Under the pieces are notes generated by a model. That model was given only the letters and a program-made list of their open reading frames with translations, did not search any database and was not told the DNA's origin. Source: Leptospiraceae bacterium (GTDB lineage: Bacteria > Spirochaetota > Leptospiria > Leptospirales > Leptospiraceae). Taken from it: a DNA stretch of 64,000 bases. The position numbers were made by a program, and so were the translations under genes. Location of the stretch: assembly GCA_024233835.1 (NCBI GenBank), contig JACKPC010000002.1, positions 953,001-1,017,000 on the forward strand, given 5' to 3'. Below are positions 27,642 through 44,448 of this stretch, piece after piece. Every line of letters begins with the position of its first letter. The first letter of the stretch is position 1.

Positions 27642-30600
27642 ATGGTAAGTCCTTCCGCTTCGGGAAATTCCACTATATACAGTATAAAAGCCAAGCGTGA
27701 TATTGCCTGGACAGGTACAGATGCTTATATGGAATCCGTAATCCGTGAACCGGAAAAAGTGAAGCCCGATGCAGCCGATCTCACAAGTGCAGAGAATATT
27801 AATACATCCCTTCCCAATGCAAATGTAAGCCCCCTTACTCACATTGCAGCAAGGCGAATCCAGACGATAGCCAAAACAGATACGGATCTTAACTCAGCGA
27901 CCAAACAGGCAAATGGAGAAGTGAGCCTTCGTTTTAACTTATTTAGTAGTTCCGGTACAATAAACACCGGGCTTCCTTCCGGCACACCTGCACCGAATTT
28001 TGCTATCAGGCAAAGTTCTTCATCCAATGGAAGTATTGCCGTAAGTTCTGAAGTTCCGGATATTTCTCGCTATAATATCGATACTACAGACTTAAAAAAC
28101 GAGCAAACACAAAAGCTTCTTCTTATATTAGGAGGGCTTGAACAATTAGCTACCGATTCAGGTAGCACCACTGATTTAAATCCTGAAGCTATTGAGAAAA
28201 TCATGGACTCACTTGCTGAATCTATGGCTACAGGTGAGTTTAAAAGTACTAAGGAAAATGGAGAGGCCATTTCCATAGGTAGCGGAGAAAATGAAAAGAA
28301 TATGGGAGACAATCCCCTCAATAACCTTCTGGCCAAAGCTATCAAACAGTATGCTTATGAAGGAGGTGCAGAATCCCTGGGGTTAAATCTCGAAAAGGTA
28401 AAGAAATCTATCACATTTTATGATAAGAGTGAACCCTCCTTTACACCCAGTCCCGGAAGTTATTCGGGTTTTCAGGGCATAGAACTTAAAGCCATAGAGA
28501 GTTCACAGGAAATTCGATATACACTTAATGGAGGTGCTCCAACTTGTTCTTCAGGTACGGTATACACATCTCCGATTCCTCTGACACAGGTTGGAAATTA
28601 TAATATAAAAGCTGTAGCTTGCAAAAATGGTATTTCTTCAAGACTAATTGTAGGAGAGTTCAAGGTTTTAAAAAAACTTCTCTCCGAACCAAGTTTTAAT
28701 TCGGATGCAGGGGAATACAACAATAGCCATACCGTTTCTCTTTCTCATGCGGAGGGTGGAAAACTGTATTATACACTTGATGGTAGCATTCCTGATTGTG
28801 AAGGAAAAAATGGAACTCTGTACAACTCGGCCATTACAATGAACGTTTCCTTCCGTCTGGCTACCATCGCTTGCAATGGTAGCCTCGAAGAATCTAATCC
28901 TCTTATTAAGAAATACGTAATACTTAATTCTCCTTACGGTTTGAGTTACAAATACATGGATTCGGTCTATACTATAAACGGAAGTATATTACCGAATTAT
29001 GCCTCTGTTACAGGAGAACGCATCACTTATAGTATAAGTCCGGCTCTACCGGAAGGGCTTATCTTTAGCACTCTAACCGGTAGCATAAAGGGAACACCTA
29101 TAGTTGAATCCCCGGTCTCTAAATATACTGTAACGGCCAGAAATGCAGCAGGTTCTGTGAGTGCAGAGATTCAGATCACAGTCAACGAAAATGCACCAAG
29201 CATTATGAGCTATTCGGAAACATCCGTGACTTATACGCAAGGAGTCCTCATTAAGCCCAATACAGTAATTATTAACGGTTCAGGTATGACGTATTCAGTA
29301 AGTCCGAATTTACCTTCCGGTCTGATCCTAGGTTCCTAAAATGGAACTATAAGTGGAATCCCGAATACGGTTAGCCCGGCTACAAACTACACTGTTAAAG
29401 CCAAAAACAGTGGGGGTTCTTTAACTTATTCCCTATCGATTACAGTAAATGATGCTCCACCGACTTCTTTAAGTTACGGTGGTTCTCCTTTTGTATTCAC
29501 GAAAGATACCGAAATCCATTCGGTTTTTCCGACTGTCAATGGAACAGTATCCTCTTATTCGGTAAGCCCAAATCTTCCTTCTATTTTACAACTCGACCCT
29601 GATACAGGCAGGATCTACGGAACCGCTTCAGAGTTACAGCTAAATCCTAGAAAATACACCGTGACTGCCTCTAATATCAGTGGTTCCAGTACTTTTGATT
29701 TATATATTACTATTGAAGATACACCTCCAAAAGGACTTAATTATCAAGCTTCTCCATTTCGTTTTACCAGGGGCGTAACAATTAATCTACAAAAGCCCAA
29801 TGTCAGCGGAACGGTTACAGGTTTTTCTATCAGTCCTGCTTTGCCTTCCGGTCTGATTCTGAATCCGAGTACAGGAGAAATTTCGGGAACCCCCTCAAGC
29901 ATTCAAACAGCCACAGATTATACAATAACTGCGACCAACACCAAGGGTTCTGTGAGTTTTACTTCATCCATTACCATAGAAGATACTCCTCCCTCAGCCC
30001 TGTCCTACCCTCTTGCCTCCTATATTTTTATTAAAGGAGTAAAGATCCAGGAACAAATTCCTTCTGTAAAGGGAACAGCTATATTGTATTCGATTAGCCC
30101 TTCGCTTCCCGAGGGACTCGCTCTCAACCAGTCCAATGGGCTTATCTCCGGTACTCCTGAATCTGTCAGCAGCAATACTTCTTACCTTGTAACAGCCGGT
30201 AACGCAAAAGGAAGCACCACTTTCAGCTTTCAATTAAGCGTAGTCGATGCCGCACCGAAAGGACTTTTCTATGCAGGAGCACCTTTTGTCTATACCCTTA
30301 ATGAACCTATCAATACCGTAAAACCTTCTGTCACAGGAACAGCCACATCGTATACGGTGACCGCTGCCAACAGTTCCGGCTCTACGACTACAGCCATCTT
30401 GCTTTCAGTCAGCGGAACCTCTCCCTCTTCTCTGTCCTATCCTCTTGCGACTGCTATCTACACAAAAGGAGAAACCATTACAACACTCGCGCCAGCAATT
30501 ACAGGCTCTGTGAGTTCTTATTCTATAAATCCAGCTCTACCCTCAGGTTTAAGCCTGAATACAGTAACAGGAGAGATTGGAGGAACACCTCTTTTTACTT

Positions 30601-33600
30601 CTCCTGCAACAAACTATATCATTACAGCAAGGAATCCTTACGGAAACATAAGTGCCGCTATCAATATCACGGTAACAGATACCGCTCCATCAGCTCTGGC
30701 CTATGGTGGACCTTATATTTTCGCAAAGAATGTGGCTATAACCAATTTAGTTCCGACTCTTGTGGGGACGGCCAGTTCCTATTCTATCAGTCCGACTTTA
30801 CCTGCGGGACTCAGCCTCAATTCAACTACCGGTGTGCTCAGCGGGGTGCCGACTATTTTGTCTGCAAACACTGTTTACACCGTAATGGCTTCCAATATCG
30901 CTGGTTCCACAACAGTCGCTTTCAACCTTATGATAATAGCCACACCTACTTTGAGTATAGATAGTCCTACAATAGCTGAAAGTGCAGGAACTTCTACATT
31001 TACAGTGACTCTTTCTACTGCACTCAGTAATACTGTCCGTGTGAGTTATGCCAGTGCAAACGGAACCGCGGTAAGTGGTCTGGATTATACAGGTATTTCG
31101 GGCATCCTCACAATCGCCCCCAACACAGCCTCAGGCACAATTAATTTGCCGGTGCTGGATGATTCCCTGGATGAGTATGATGAAACAGTTACACTAAATT
31201 TATCTTCTCCTGTGAATGCAAATCTCTCCACCGCATCCGGTACAACAACGATTACCGATGATGATAATCCTCCGATTATAAGTATTGTCAGTACGGCAAG
31301 CGGGGTGGAAGGAGATGTGTTTAATCTTACAGTTTCTCTTTCTTCTGCCAGCGAAAAAACTATCACGATTGACTATAGCAGTTCCCCAGGAACAGCGACA
31401 TCCGGCTCGGATTATCTGCCTCCTCTTCAGGAACAGCGACTATTCTTGCAGGAAATTTAAGTACAAGCGTTTCTATCAATACGGGAAACGACCTGGTGTA
31501 TGAAGCAGATGAAAATTTTATATTGAACTTATCCAATCCAAGTTCAGCCAGTATTTCTGATTCTCAGGGAATAGGAACCATTCTCGACAATGATTCGATG
31601 CCTTACCTTTCTATAGATAGTCCTTCTGTGTCTGAAGCCACGGGTTCTCTTACCTTTACGGTGAGTCTATCTGCTGCAAGCGGCCAAACCATTACTGTAA
31701 ACTATGCTACGGCAGATGGAACGGCTGTCTCTACCGGTGACTATACCACAACATCCGGTACCCTTACCTTTAATCCAGGAACTACATCACAAACGATTAT
31801 CGTTTCAATACAAAATGATACAACACTGGAAAGCAATGAAATTTTCAGCCTAAACTTAAGCGGGCCTATAAATGCAAACTTTTCCACATCCAGCGGAACC
31901 GGTACCATCCTCAATGATGATTTAGGAGTCAGTTCTGTAAGCACCCTGGATGCCGATGGAAATGGTAAAATCGATCACCTCAAAATCGTATTCACAGAAG
32001 CAGTAAACGATAGCAGCTTTCCCGGTTATTCACTGAACGGCCCTGGTTCTGTCCAAACCCAGTGGAGTATAGCCGGATATAACAATCTTATTTTAGTACA
32101 CGGTACTGCGATAAGCTTTGAAACAGATACTGTCAATGATGCTATCCTCTATCTGAAATTTGATGAAGGAAGTCTGCCCGACACAGGAGCCAAACCTGAC
32201 CTGACAACCACAGCTTCGCCCGTCCTGACGGCCCTGAGCTCCAATGCTCTTGGCCAAATCAATACCGCTACGATTATCGAAGCTGATGGAGCAAAACCAA
32301 TTATCATAAACGCAGAGAGCCATGTTACTTCCACAGAGCTTATTGTTACTTTTTCAGAAGCCGTATTTCCCATGACCGGAGCACCTACTTGCGGAAGTGG
32401 TGGAGATATAAGCCAAGTCGATCTGACTTATACTGATAGTAGTGCCTCTGGTGCTTCTTCTTTAACAGGCATGGGATCGGATGTCTGTGCTTCAGATGCC
32501 GGGAATAATGCAATCTTTATTGTAGATGCTGGTTTTATCGGAACCGATTCTGTAAACACTATTGCAGCTCAGTCTATTTATGATGCCTCAGACAACGCAA
32601 TGAATGCAGATGCAAAATACCTCACGATTATAAAGACCTCTTTGCACTATGCTATCAATGGTGCCGGTGGAGATACGATAGTAACAGTGCAGGATCAATC
32701 CGGCTTTGGTGCTAACGGAACTGTAAACGGAGCCATATTCGCGACCGACCCTGCTGGTAAAACTGGACAGGCCTACCAATTTGATGGTGTGGACGATTAC
32801 ATTTCAACTACCTCAAATGCAAATATAACATTTAATACAAATGATAATTTTACAATTGCCTTCTGGGCAGATATTGCCTGTAAGCAACCTAATACCAGTT
32901 CAAATGCAAATGTAATTATAGAAAAGTGGTCAGGTTCAGGTCCGAGTCCTTACTTAATTGTTTTTAATAATCAGACCCATGGTGACCGAGGGAAAGTTAT
33001 GGTTGCAAGATATGACGGAACTAATAATCCAAATATAACTTCTTCTCAGTCGATCTGCGACACCGGATTTAAACACATCATTTTTATAAGAAATGGTGCA
33101 AGTTTATATCTTTATATCAACGGAAAACAGGATGCTACAGTAACAGATACAACATCTGCAAGTACTTCTGAAGCAGGTTCTTTATATATTGGCAAATCTC
33201 CGAGTTCACGTGGGCCTTTAAAAGGAAAACTTGACGATATTCGCATCTACAACTATGCTCTTTCCGAGGCTGAAATTAAATTAGTATCAGCCAAAGTGCC
33301 AGATGGTCTTGTGGCCTATTTTCCCTTACAACCCGGACTGGATACAACGAACAGTGCCACAATAGATGCAGGCGACAACAATCCAGGTAATATGACTATT
33401 GGATCAACGACCGGGACTGACGGGAATGATCCCTCAATGAATACAGATCGCTTTGGAAATACAAACTTCGCTTATTTATTTGATGGTACAGATGACTATA
33501 TGCATAATTCCTCAAGTAATGTAAATCTGAGTAACAATTCGATGACATTTGCAACCTGGATAAAACGCTCAGGCCCCTCAAGTGGAATTGCAAGGATCAT

Positions 33601-34588
33601 TACATTTCTGGGTACATCCGGCATTCCTAACCAGGGATTGCATTGGGGTTTTTTAGGAGATGATAGAATATTTTGTACGTTTTGGAATAATGATTTGGTA
33701 AGTACGAATACTCTTATCGATACCGATTGGCATCATATAGCTTTTAGCTATGACTACAGCAAATGCCGCTTATCTGAATGGTTCCTTATCGGATGTGCGC
33801 ATCTACAGCCGGGTCTTATCAATAGATGAAATTCGAAGCCTATCCGGATTTTTCCCCTCTCATCAACCGGCCAATCTCAAGCTCTGGCTCAAGGCTGATG
33901 GGGGAACTTTTAGCGATGCAGGTACAAGTCCGGCTACAAACAACGGAAGCATACAACAATGGAACGATTCCAGCGGTAACGGTTTGCATGTATCCCAGAC
34001 AAATGGTTCTTCTCAACCCTTATGGATAGCGAATGCGATTAATGGAAAACCGGCCGTACAGTTTAATGGATCGACATATTTGCAAAGAGATTCTCTGGTC
34101 GGCACTTCCCTTTTTGCTACAAATGAAGTGGATATATTTATAGTTCAGGTAGATACCGGGCAAGTTATCAATCCCTGACTATGGCCTGGCAACCGGGTGA
34201 CAATGCAAACCGAATTACTCTCCATCTGGCTTTTATGGGATCTCTAATTTATGATTTCGGTAGTACTACCGGCAGACAATATATAACAGCACCGGGAAAC
34301 TGGGTGAATAACTATCATATACTGGAAGCCTATCATGACACAGGCAGTGTGAGTAAAACCTTCATTGATGGTTCAGAATTAGCTTCCGACACTTTTGGAG
34401 GAGTTACTCTGGATAATACTGCGACATTAACTCTTTACATAGGAGGAGAAGGAAGTTGCTGTTATTTAGAAGGCAGTATCGCTGAACTCCTGGTCTATAA
34501 CCGTTCACTAACAGTAGAGGAAAAACAAAAGGTACAATGCTATCTGTCGAAGAAGTATAACCTCGCAGTAACACCAACCTGCAATTAG
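27642..34588 (+). pseudogene. Broken giant surface protein gene: chitobiase-like, He_PIG, Calx-beta and LamG repeats
   Basis: One long reading frame in pieces. From 27642 the frame is open to a TAA at 29337-29339, and the same frame continues without a gap to 31460. A frameshift near 31415-31435 moves the homology into the frame ending at 33829. Another near 33750-33760 leads to 34178, and a third near 34160-34178 to 34588. Domain order: an N-terminal region without signal peptide, two chitobiase/hexosaminidase C-terminal-type domains (about 28430-28920), eight He_PIG Ig-like units (28944-30950), three Calx-beta motifs (about 30950-31930), an Ig/SwmB-like part, and two or three LamG/concanavalin domains. 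The repeats imply an outer-surface or secreted adhesin. The missing export signal suggests that the 5' end is lost too. Confidence 0.8.
28944..30950 (+). repeat. Eight He_PIG Ig-like units, period 264 bp
   Basis: Units begin at an S/N/F/A-Y position at 28944, 29208, 29472, 29739, 30003, 30267, 30435 and 30699. Spacings are 264, 264, 267, 264, 264, 168 and 264 bp. Each unit carries the pattern Y..SPxLPxGLxLNxxTGxISGTP and ends with YTVTAxNxxGS. The sixth unit lacks 96 bp (32 residues) in frame. Confidence 0.85.
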
Positions 34589-34612
34589 GAGAGTGTCTAT
34601 CAAAGATAGAAA

Positions 34613-34643
34613 ATTGCCTCTCGAAGATCTAACGAGAGGCAAT
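34613..34643 (+). terminator. 11-bp inverted repeat after the broken surface gene
   Basis: ATTGCCTCTCG (34613-34623) and CGAGAGGCAAT (34633-34643) are perfect complements with a 9-nt loop. No T-run follows directly, so it is either a weak terminator or an mRNA-end hairpin. The rest of the gap 34589-34837 shows no coding sequence other than the rpsG terminator. Confidence 0.5.
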
Positions 34644-34783
34644 AGTTCTTCCAAAAGACTCAACTTTCCAACCCAAGAACAATATCCCTAATCAGTTTGT
34701 TCGTGACATAGACTCTGAAGCCTTTCTTATAAAAGTATTGCTTACTCTTTTGTATTCCATTAAATTTTGTCCTTAGTACATAA

Positions 34784-34810
34784 AAAAACCCGGTGGAAAA
34801 CCGGGTTTTT
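34784..34810 (-). terminator. Rho-independent terminator of the rpsL-rpsG end
   Basis: AAAAACCCGG (34784-34793) pairs with CCGGGTTTTT (34801-34810) around the loop TGGAAAA. Read on the minus strand the stem is followed by a run of T. It closes the ribosomal/RNA polymerase gene cluster 28 bp after the rpsG stop, so fusA and tuf are not in this transcript. Confidence 0.9.
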
Positions 34811-34837
34811 GTTTTTACTCTTGAGTTTAAAAAAAAT

Positions 34838-35311
34838 TTACCATCTGTAATGGCTGAAAGCTTTGTTGGATTCTGCCATTTTACGAATATCTTCTTTCTT
34901 CTTAATCGCAGCTCCGGTTCCTTTCTGTGCTTCCATAAACTCAGCAGCTAATTTTGCACTCATGGATTTTTCATTTCTTGCTCTGGAATAACGAATTATC
35001 CATTTAATTCCGAGTGCTTGCTTGCGCTCCGGTCTTACTTCAACCGGAACCTGATAGGTTACCCCACCCACTCTTCTGGATTTTACTTCGACTTCCGGTT
35101 TTACATTTTCCAGTGCATCTTTAAACACCTGGTAGGGATCTCCACCGGTCTTTTTTTCGATAATCGCCAGAGCATCATAAAAAATTCTTTGAGCGACACT
35201 CTTTTTTCCATCATACATCAGGCAGTTAATAAATTTTGAAATAACCCTGTCTCCGTAAACCGGATCCTTTGCCATTTCTCTGGGCTCTACTCTTCCTCTT
35301 CTTCTAGACAT
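34838..35311 (-). CDS. rpsG: 30S ribosomal protein S7
   Basis: 157 residues, standard for bacterial S7, which nucleates assembly of the 30S head and contacts 16S rRNA and the E-site tRNA. MSRRRGRVEPREM at the start and VEVRPERKQALGIKWI in the middle are family signatures. It is 20 nt after rpsL and the last gene of the cluster. Confidence 0.98.
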   Translation of the reverse strand: MSRRRGRVEPREMAKDPVYGDRVISKFINCLMYDGKKSVAQRIFYDALAIIEKKTGGDPYQVFKDALENVKPEVEVKSRRVGGVTYQVPVEVRPERKQALGIKWIIRYSRARNEKSMSAKLAAEFMEAQKGTGAAIKKKEDIRKMAESNKAFSHYRW

Positions 35312-35331
35312 GACAATACTCTCCGTTCAAA

Positions 35332-35706
<375 letters not shown>

Positions 35707-35756
35707 TCATTTTTTTCCTTCTATCAGATTAAAAAATACTATCCCGAGATTTTGGA

Positions 35757-38700
35757 TTATTCCTCATTTTCGTCTTCTTCATCCTCTTCGTCAGGAACGT
35801 CTAGATCCTCGTCTTCATCCAGAACCGTAGTGCTGAATAATTGATGAGGATACGTTTGTTCGGGCTTGTCAGCTTCCAGGGAACGTAACTGCGGAAGATG
35901 AGAATCGTCCTCTTCTACTACCCTGTCAAGATCACCATAGGTCTCTTTGAAAATCTCGATATCGAGATACTTCCTCATACCGGTCCCGGCGGGAATCATA
36001 TGGCCTATGATCACATTCTCTTTTAAACCGATTAACATATCCGTCTTTCCTTTTATAGCTGCATCTGTCAATACTTTTGTTGTTTCCTGAAAGGAAGCAG
36101 CTGAGAAAAAGGATTCTGTATTCAAAGAAGCTTTGGTTAAACCCAGTAAAATAGGAACTCCCTGAGCCGGGCTTCCCCCTTCACTTTCTACTCGCTTATT
36201 CTCTTCTCTGAATGAGTGTCTGTCTACCTGTTGTTGAGAAACAAAAGAAGTATCACCACTATCGGTAATTAAAATTTTTCTTAACATCTGTCTCACAACT
36301 ACTTCAATGTGCTTATCGTTGATATGCACACCCTGCAGGCGGTAAACTTCCTGCACTTCTTTTACAAGGTAAGCATGTAGGGCGGAAATCCCTTTAATCC
36401 GTAAAATATCATGCGGATCAAAGTTTCCATCGTCCAACTGCTCTCCTTTTTTCACATAGTCTCCATTTTGCACACGAATCTGTTTACCCAGAGGAATCGT
36501 AACTTTTACTTTTTCCATGTCAGGGTTATCAGGCACAATATGAAAAACTCTTTTCTCTTTTACGATTTCCATTCTGTCTTCAATTTTTCCGCTGATTTCA
36601 GCCAGAGTAGCTGCATCTTTCGGTCTTCTGGCTTCAAAAAGCTCATCGACCCTCGGAAGTCCCCCGGTAATATCACGGGTCTTTTCCGCAATCGACGGGA
36701 TTTTAAACAGAACATCTCCGGTTTTAATAGTATCCCCGGAATTAATAGTAATAATAGCATCCACAGGAAGAGGATATTCTTCTACTGCTCCATTATCAGA
36801 TGTAACAGAAAGCCTCGGATTCAACTTCTCCCGCTTTTGCTCAATTACTTTAAAAATAACGTTGGCGGTTTTCGGGTCTTCGTCCCTTCTCAGGTTCTTT
36901 CCTATTTCGAGATCCAGCCATTCGATAGTTCCGTCTATATCGGAAATACTCATATCGTTAAAGGGGTCAAATTCGGCGAGTGGAGAATTCGGAGAAACTA
37001 CATCTCCTTCTTTTGTCAGAAGAATCGTTCCAATTTTAACCGGTATTACGTTATCTTCACCCAGAATTCTGAGCCTATTATTCAGGATCTCTACTTTACC
37101 TGCGTTCTCTGCGTTGATTTTATCGCCCTTAGAATTGGAGGCGAACATTTCCCCTTTGTCTACGCGGCTACCATCTTCCACCAGAAGGTTCTGTAATTCA
37201 TCCATAGGATATTCCTGGATCAGGTGGCTCACAACTATAGAACCCCGTTTACTGAAGACTCGTTTTCCCTGTGAATTGCTTACAACTTTACCATTTATGG
37301 ATTTAACGATAGACTGGAAACCGACTTTATATTCTTTTTCCTTAATCTTCGCTGAAGCCGCACCCCCGATGTGAAAGGTTCTCATTGTTAGCTGGGTTCC
37401 CGGCTGACCGATAGACTGGGCTGCAATGGTTCCGACTGCTTCCCCGATTTCTACAGGGACTAACCTCGCCATATCCATTCCATAGCAACAGCCACAGATT
37501 CCATATCTGGATTCACAGGTCAAAGAAGAACGCACTTTTAAGGTGGTATAACCCAGATTTTCCAGTTTCTGGGATACTTCCCGATTAATCAGGGTATCTC
37601 TTGGATAAACTACCTGCTCGGTTACCGGATCAACGATGTCCTCAGCCGTATAACGACCGAAAACTCTATCACCCAGAGAAACAATGGTATTCTCTCCCTC
37701 TTTTACAACACCCAGTTCAATGTAGGTCTCGGTTCCGCAATCTACTTCGGAAATAATCACGTCCTGAGAAATATCCACAAGTCTACGGGTTAAGTAACCG
37801 GCGTCTGCTGTTTTTAGAGCTGTATCGGAAAGACCTTTCCTTGCACCGTGTGTAGAAATAAAGAATTCGAGAATCCCCAGACCTTCCCGGAAGTTAGAAC
37901 GAATCGCAAGGTCAATAATTTCTCCGGAAGGTTTCGCCATAAGACCGCGCATCCCGGCGAGCTGACGAATCTGTTGCTTGGAACCGCGGGCTCCGGATGC
38001 TGCCATAACGAAAACCGGGTTAAATCCACCCTTATTCTTCTCCAGCTCCTTGAACATACTATCCGTAATCTTATCATTGGTTTTCTGCCAGATCTCGATT
38101 ACCTTCTTCTTACGTTCATCAAGAGTAATAATCCCTTTACGGTATTCATTATCCGCTTTTTCGACTTCTTTTAAGGCTTCCCCTACCATCGTCTGTTTAT
38201 CAGGAGCCACTACGATATCTTCGATTGAAATAGTCGGCGAAAAGCGAGTTGCAAAACGATAACCCAACTTCTTCACATCGTCCAGCATCAAAACTGTTGG
38301 GCCGGGGCCGTAGGTGTCATAAACTTCTGCAATAATCTTATTAGTTTCTTTATCTCCAAGAGTACGGTTAATATATTTATAACCTTTAGGAAGGGCCGTA
38401 TTAAAAATCATTCTTCCCGGAGTAGTTTCAATCACTTTATCCTGGTGAAGAACATTGATTTTAGCCCGGTAATCTAACCAGCCACCATCAATAGCATAAA
38501 GGATTTCTTCCAGACCGGTAAATAGCTTGCCTTCTCCCTTTGCACCCTTTTGCTCACTGGTCAAATAATAAATTCCGAGAACGATGTCCTGAGTCGGGCC
38601 GCAAATCGGGTGACCGTTGGCCGGGTTCAGAATATTGTGAGGAGAAAGCATTAACATCCAGGTTTCTAACTGGGCTTTGGGAGAAAGAGGCAAATGAATG

Positions 38701-40066
38701 GCCATCTGGTCTCCATCAAAATCCGCGTTAAAGGCATGACAGACCAGTGGATGTAATTTAATGGCTTTTCCATCGACCAGAACCGGCAGGAAGGCCTGAA
38801 TTCCGAGTCTGTGAAGAGTAGGAGCCCGGTTTAAAAGTACCGGGTGTTCTTTTACTACCGATTCCAGTACATCAAAAACATCTTTGTCTTCTGATTCTAC
38901 TTTTTTCTTAGCCGATTTGATATTTGGAGCTAATTCCAAATCCACCAGACGTTTCATAATGAAAGGTTTGAATAACTCAAGAGCCATTTTCTTGGGAAGA
39001 CCCATCTGATGAAACCTGAGTTCAGGACCCACAACAATTACAGAACGACCGGAATAGTCCACCCGTTTACCGAGTAAGTTCTGACGAAATCGTCCCTGCT
39101 TACCTTTCAGCATATCAGAAATAGATTTTAAAGGACGATTTCCCTTTCCTTTTACGGTTCTTTTCCTTCTGGAGTTGTCAAAAAGAGCATCTACAGCTTC
39201 CTGTAACATCCTCTTTTCGTTACGAACAATAATTTCGGGGGCTTTTAAGGCTAAAAGTCTTTTGAGACGGTTATTACGGTTAATTACCCTGCGATATAAA
39301 TCGTTCAGGTCAGAAGTCGCAAACCTTCCTCCATCCAATTGCACCATAGGACGAAGCTCAGGAGGAATAACCGGAACTACATCCAGAATCATCCATTCCG
39401 GACGGTTACCGGAATCCCGAAAAGCTTCTAAGACTTCGAGACGTTTTACAATTCTTTTATCCGTAATCTTATTTCTGTCCTGAATTTTCTGACGGATTAT
39501 GCGGGCCTCAGCATCCACATCGATTCTGGCAAGAAGTTCTTTTATGGCATCGGCACCGATACCCGCGATAAACTTGTCGCCATATTCATCGAGATAAGAA
39601 TGATACTCTTCTTCGTCTAAAAGCTCACCTTTTACCCTTCCGGAATCAGCCGGATCGATAATTACATATTTTTCGAAATACAGAATGCTTTTCAGAGCAT
39701 TCATAGACATATCCAGTAAAAGACCCATACGGGAAGGAACTGATCTATAATACCAGATATGAGAAACAGGTGCAGCGAGCTCTATATGGCCCATTCTTTC
39801 CCTGCGAACTTTGGAGTGAGTTACTTCAACACCACATTTGTCGCAAATAACTCCCTTATAGCGAATAGACTTAAACTTCCCGCAATAGCACTCCCAGTCT
39901 TTTGTGGTTCCAAATATTTTCTCACAAAATAAACCATCTCTCTCCGGTTTAAGAGTTCTATAGTTAATGGTCTCCGGCTTTTTAACTTCTCCATAAGACC
40001 ATTCTTTTATTCTTTCCGGCGAAGCCAGCTTGATCGTGATAGAATCGAAGGTTGTGTAATTCCTCA

Positions 40067-40067
<1 letters not shown>
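35757..40067 (-). CDS. rpoC: RNA polymerase beta' subunit
   Basis: 1436 residues. The N-terminal zinc site CYCGKF...CDKC (from about residue 60), the catalytic NADFDGDQMAIHLP that holds the active-site magnesium, and the second zinc site near CESRYGICGCCYGMD are all present. The last ~35 residues are a strongly acidic tail (mainly D and E). Its ATG overlaps the rpoB stop (TAATG), which is a translationally coupled arrangement. Confidence 0.98.
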
Positions 40068-43747
<3,680 letters not shown>

Positions 43748-44022
43748 CTAGATACAAGACTCCTCAGAATTCAGGAAAAAAAGAAGCAGGCATAAGATTC
43801 CTGCCCAGAAAAAGAAAAGGAATGTATAAAAATAAAAACGCAAATAGCAAAAAACACAAGGAAGCCCTAACCTCCGATTTTTCACGGAAGTCCAGGGCAA
43901 AACCAGGAGAATAAAACAAATTATATCTCCTGATGCTCATCCTCACATTTTTTGCTTTGAGAAAAAACAGGTAACATTCCCGCTGTTTTACAATTTTTCG
44001 GTTTATACCGAGACCGAAAAAA
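43748..44022 (-). promoter_or_regulatory. rplL-rpoB intergenic leader with hairpins and a possible promoter
   Basis: This 275-nt gap separates ribosomal from polymerase genes, where many bacteria have an attenuator. A 9-bp stem (43994-44002 with 44013-44021) starts right after the rplL stop but has no T-run, so it may be a processing or partial-attenuation site. A second small hairpin, GCAGG/CCTGC, is nearer rpoB. A TATAAT hexamer on the minus strand (43920-43925) is a possible secondary promoter with no clear -35. I see no gene here. Confidence 0.4.
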
Positions 44023-44394
44023 TTACTTTACTTCTACAGAAGCACCGGCAGCTTCTAATTTTTTCTTAATTTCATCTGCCTGATCTTTAGGAATGTTTTC
44101 TTTAACTGGTTTGTTTCCAGCTTCAACAAGGTCTTTTGCTTCTTTTAATCCCAGTCCGGTAATTTCTCTTACAATTTTAATCACATCGATTTTCTTTTCA
44201 CCGAAAGACTTTAAGATAACAGAAACTTCAGAAGCTTCTTCTTCAGCGGGAGCAGCAGCTCCACCAGCTACAGCTGCAACTGCAACAGGAGCAGCGGTAG
44301 AAATTCCGAATTTATCTTCCATTTTCTTTACAAGTTCAGAAGCCTGAACCAGGGTAAGATTACCAATTTCTTCTAATAAGCTATCAACTGACAT
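44023..44394 (-). CDS. rplL: 50S ribosomal protein L7/L12
   Basis: 123 residues. An N-terminal dimerisation part (MSVDSLLEEIGNLTLVQASEL), an Ala/Gly-rich hinge (about 35-52) and the C-terminal factor-binding domain with GLGLKEAKDLVE are present. It forms the multi-copy stalk that recruits translation factors and is carried by L10, encoded 55 nt upstream. Confidence 0.98.
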   Translation of the reverse strand: MSVDSLLEEIGNLTLVQASELVKKMEDKFGISTAAPVAVAAVAGGAAAPAEEEASEVSVILKSFGEKKIDVIKIVREITGLGLKEAKDLVEAGNKPVKENIPKDQADEIKKKLEAAGASVEVK

Positions 44395-44448
44395 TTAGTT
44401 TCTCCTTAAATTAAGAACAATTTTTTATTTAATGGATCCAAGATGGTG

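Noticed and set aside
31100..34200. Sequencing error as cause of the broken surface gene
   Set aside because: All other long genes, including 4.3-kb rpoC and 3.7-kb rpoB, are intact, and the lesions are concentrated in one gene; still worth confirming with reads.
36411..37374. Long plus-strand open frames of 170-261 codons inside rpoC
   Set aside because: They are antisense shadows of a certain rpoC gene, with compositions rich in Phe, Ser and Arg and no known motif.
43764..43946. 60-codon minus-strand frame between rplL and rpoB
   Set aside because: Low-complexity Leu/Phe composition, no ribosome binding site, and overlap with the leader hairpins; more likely untranslated leader.
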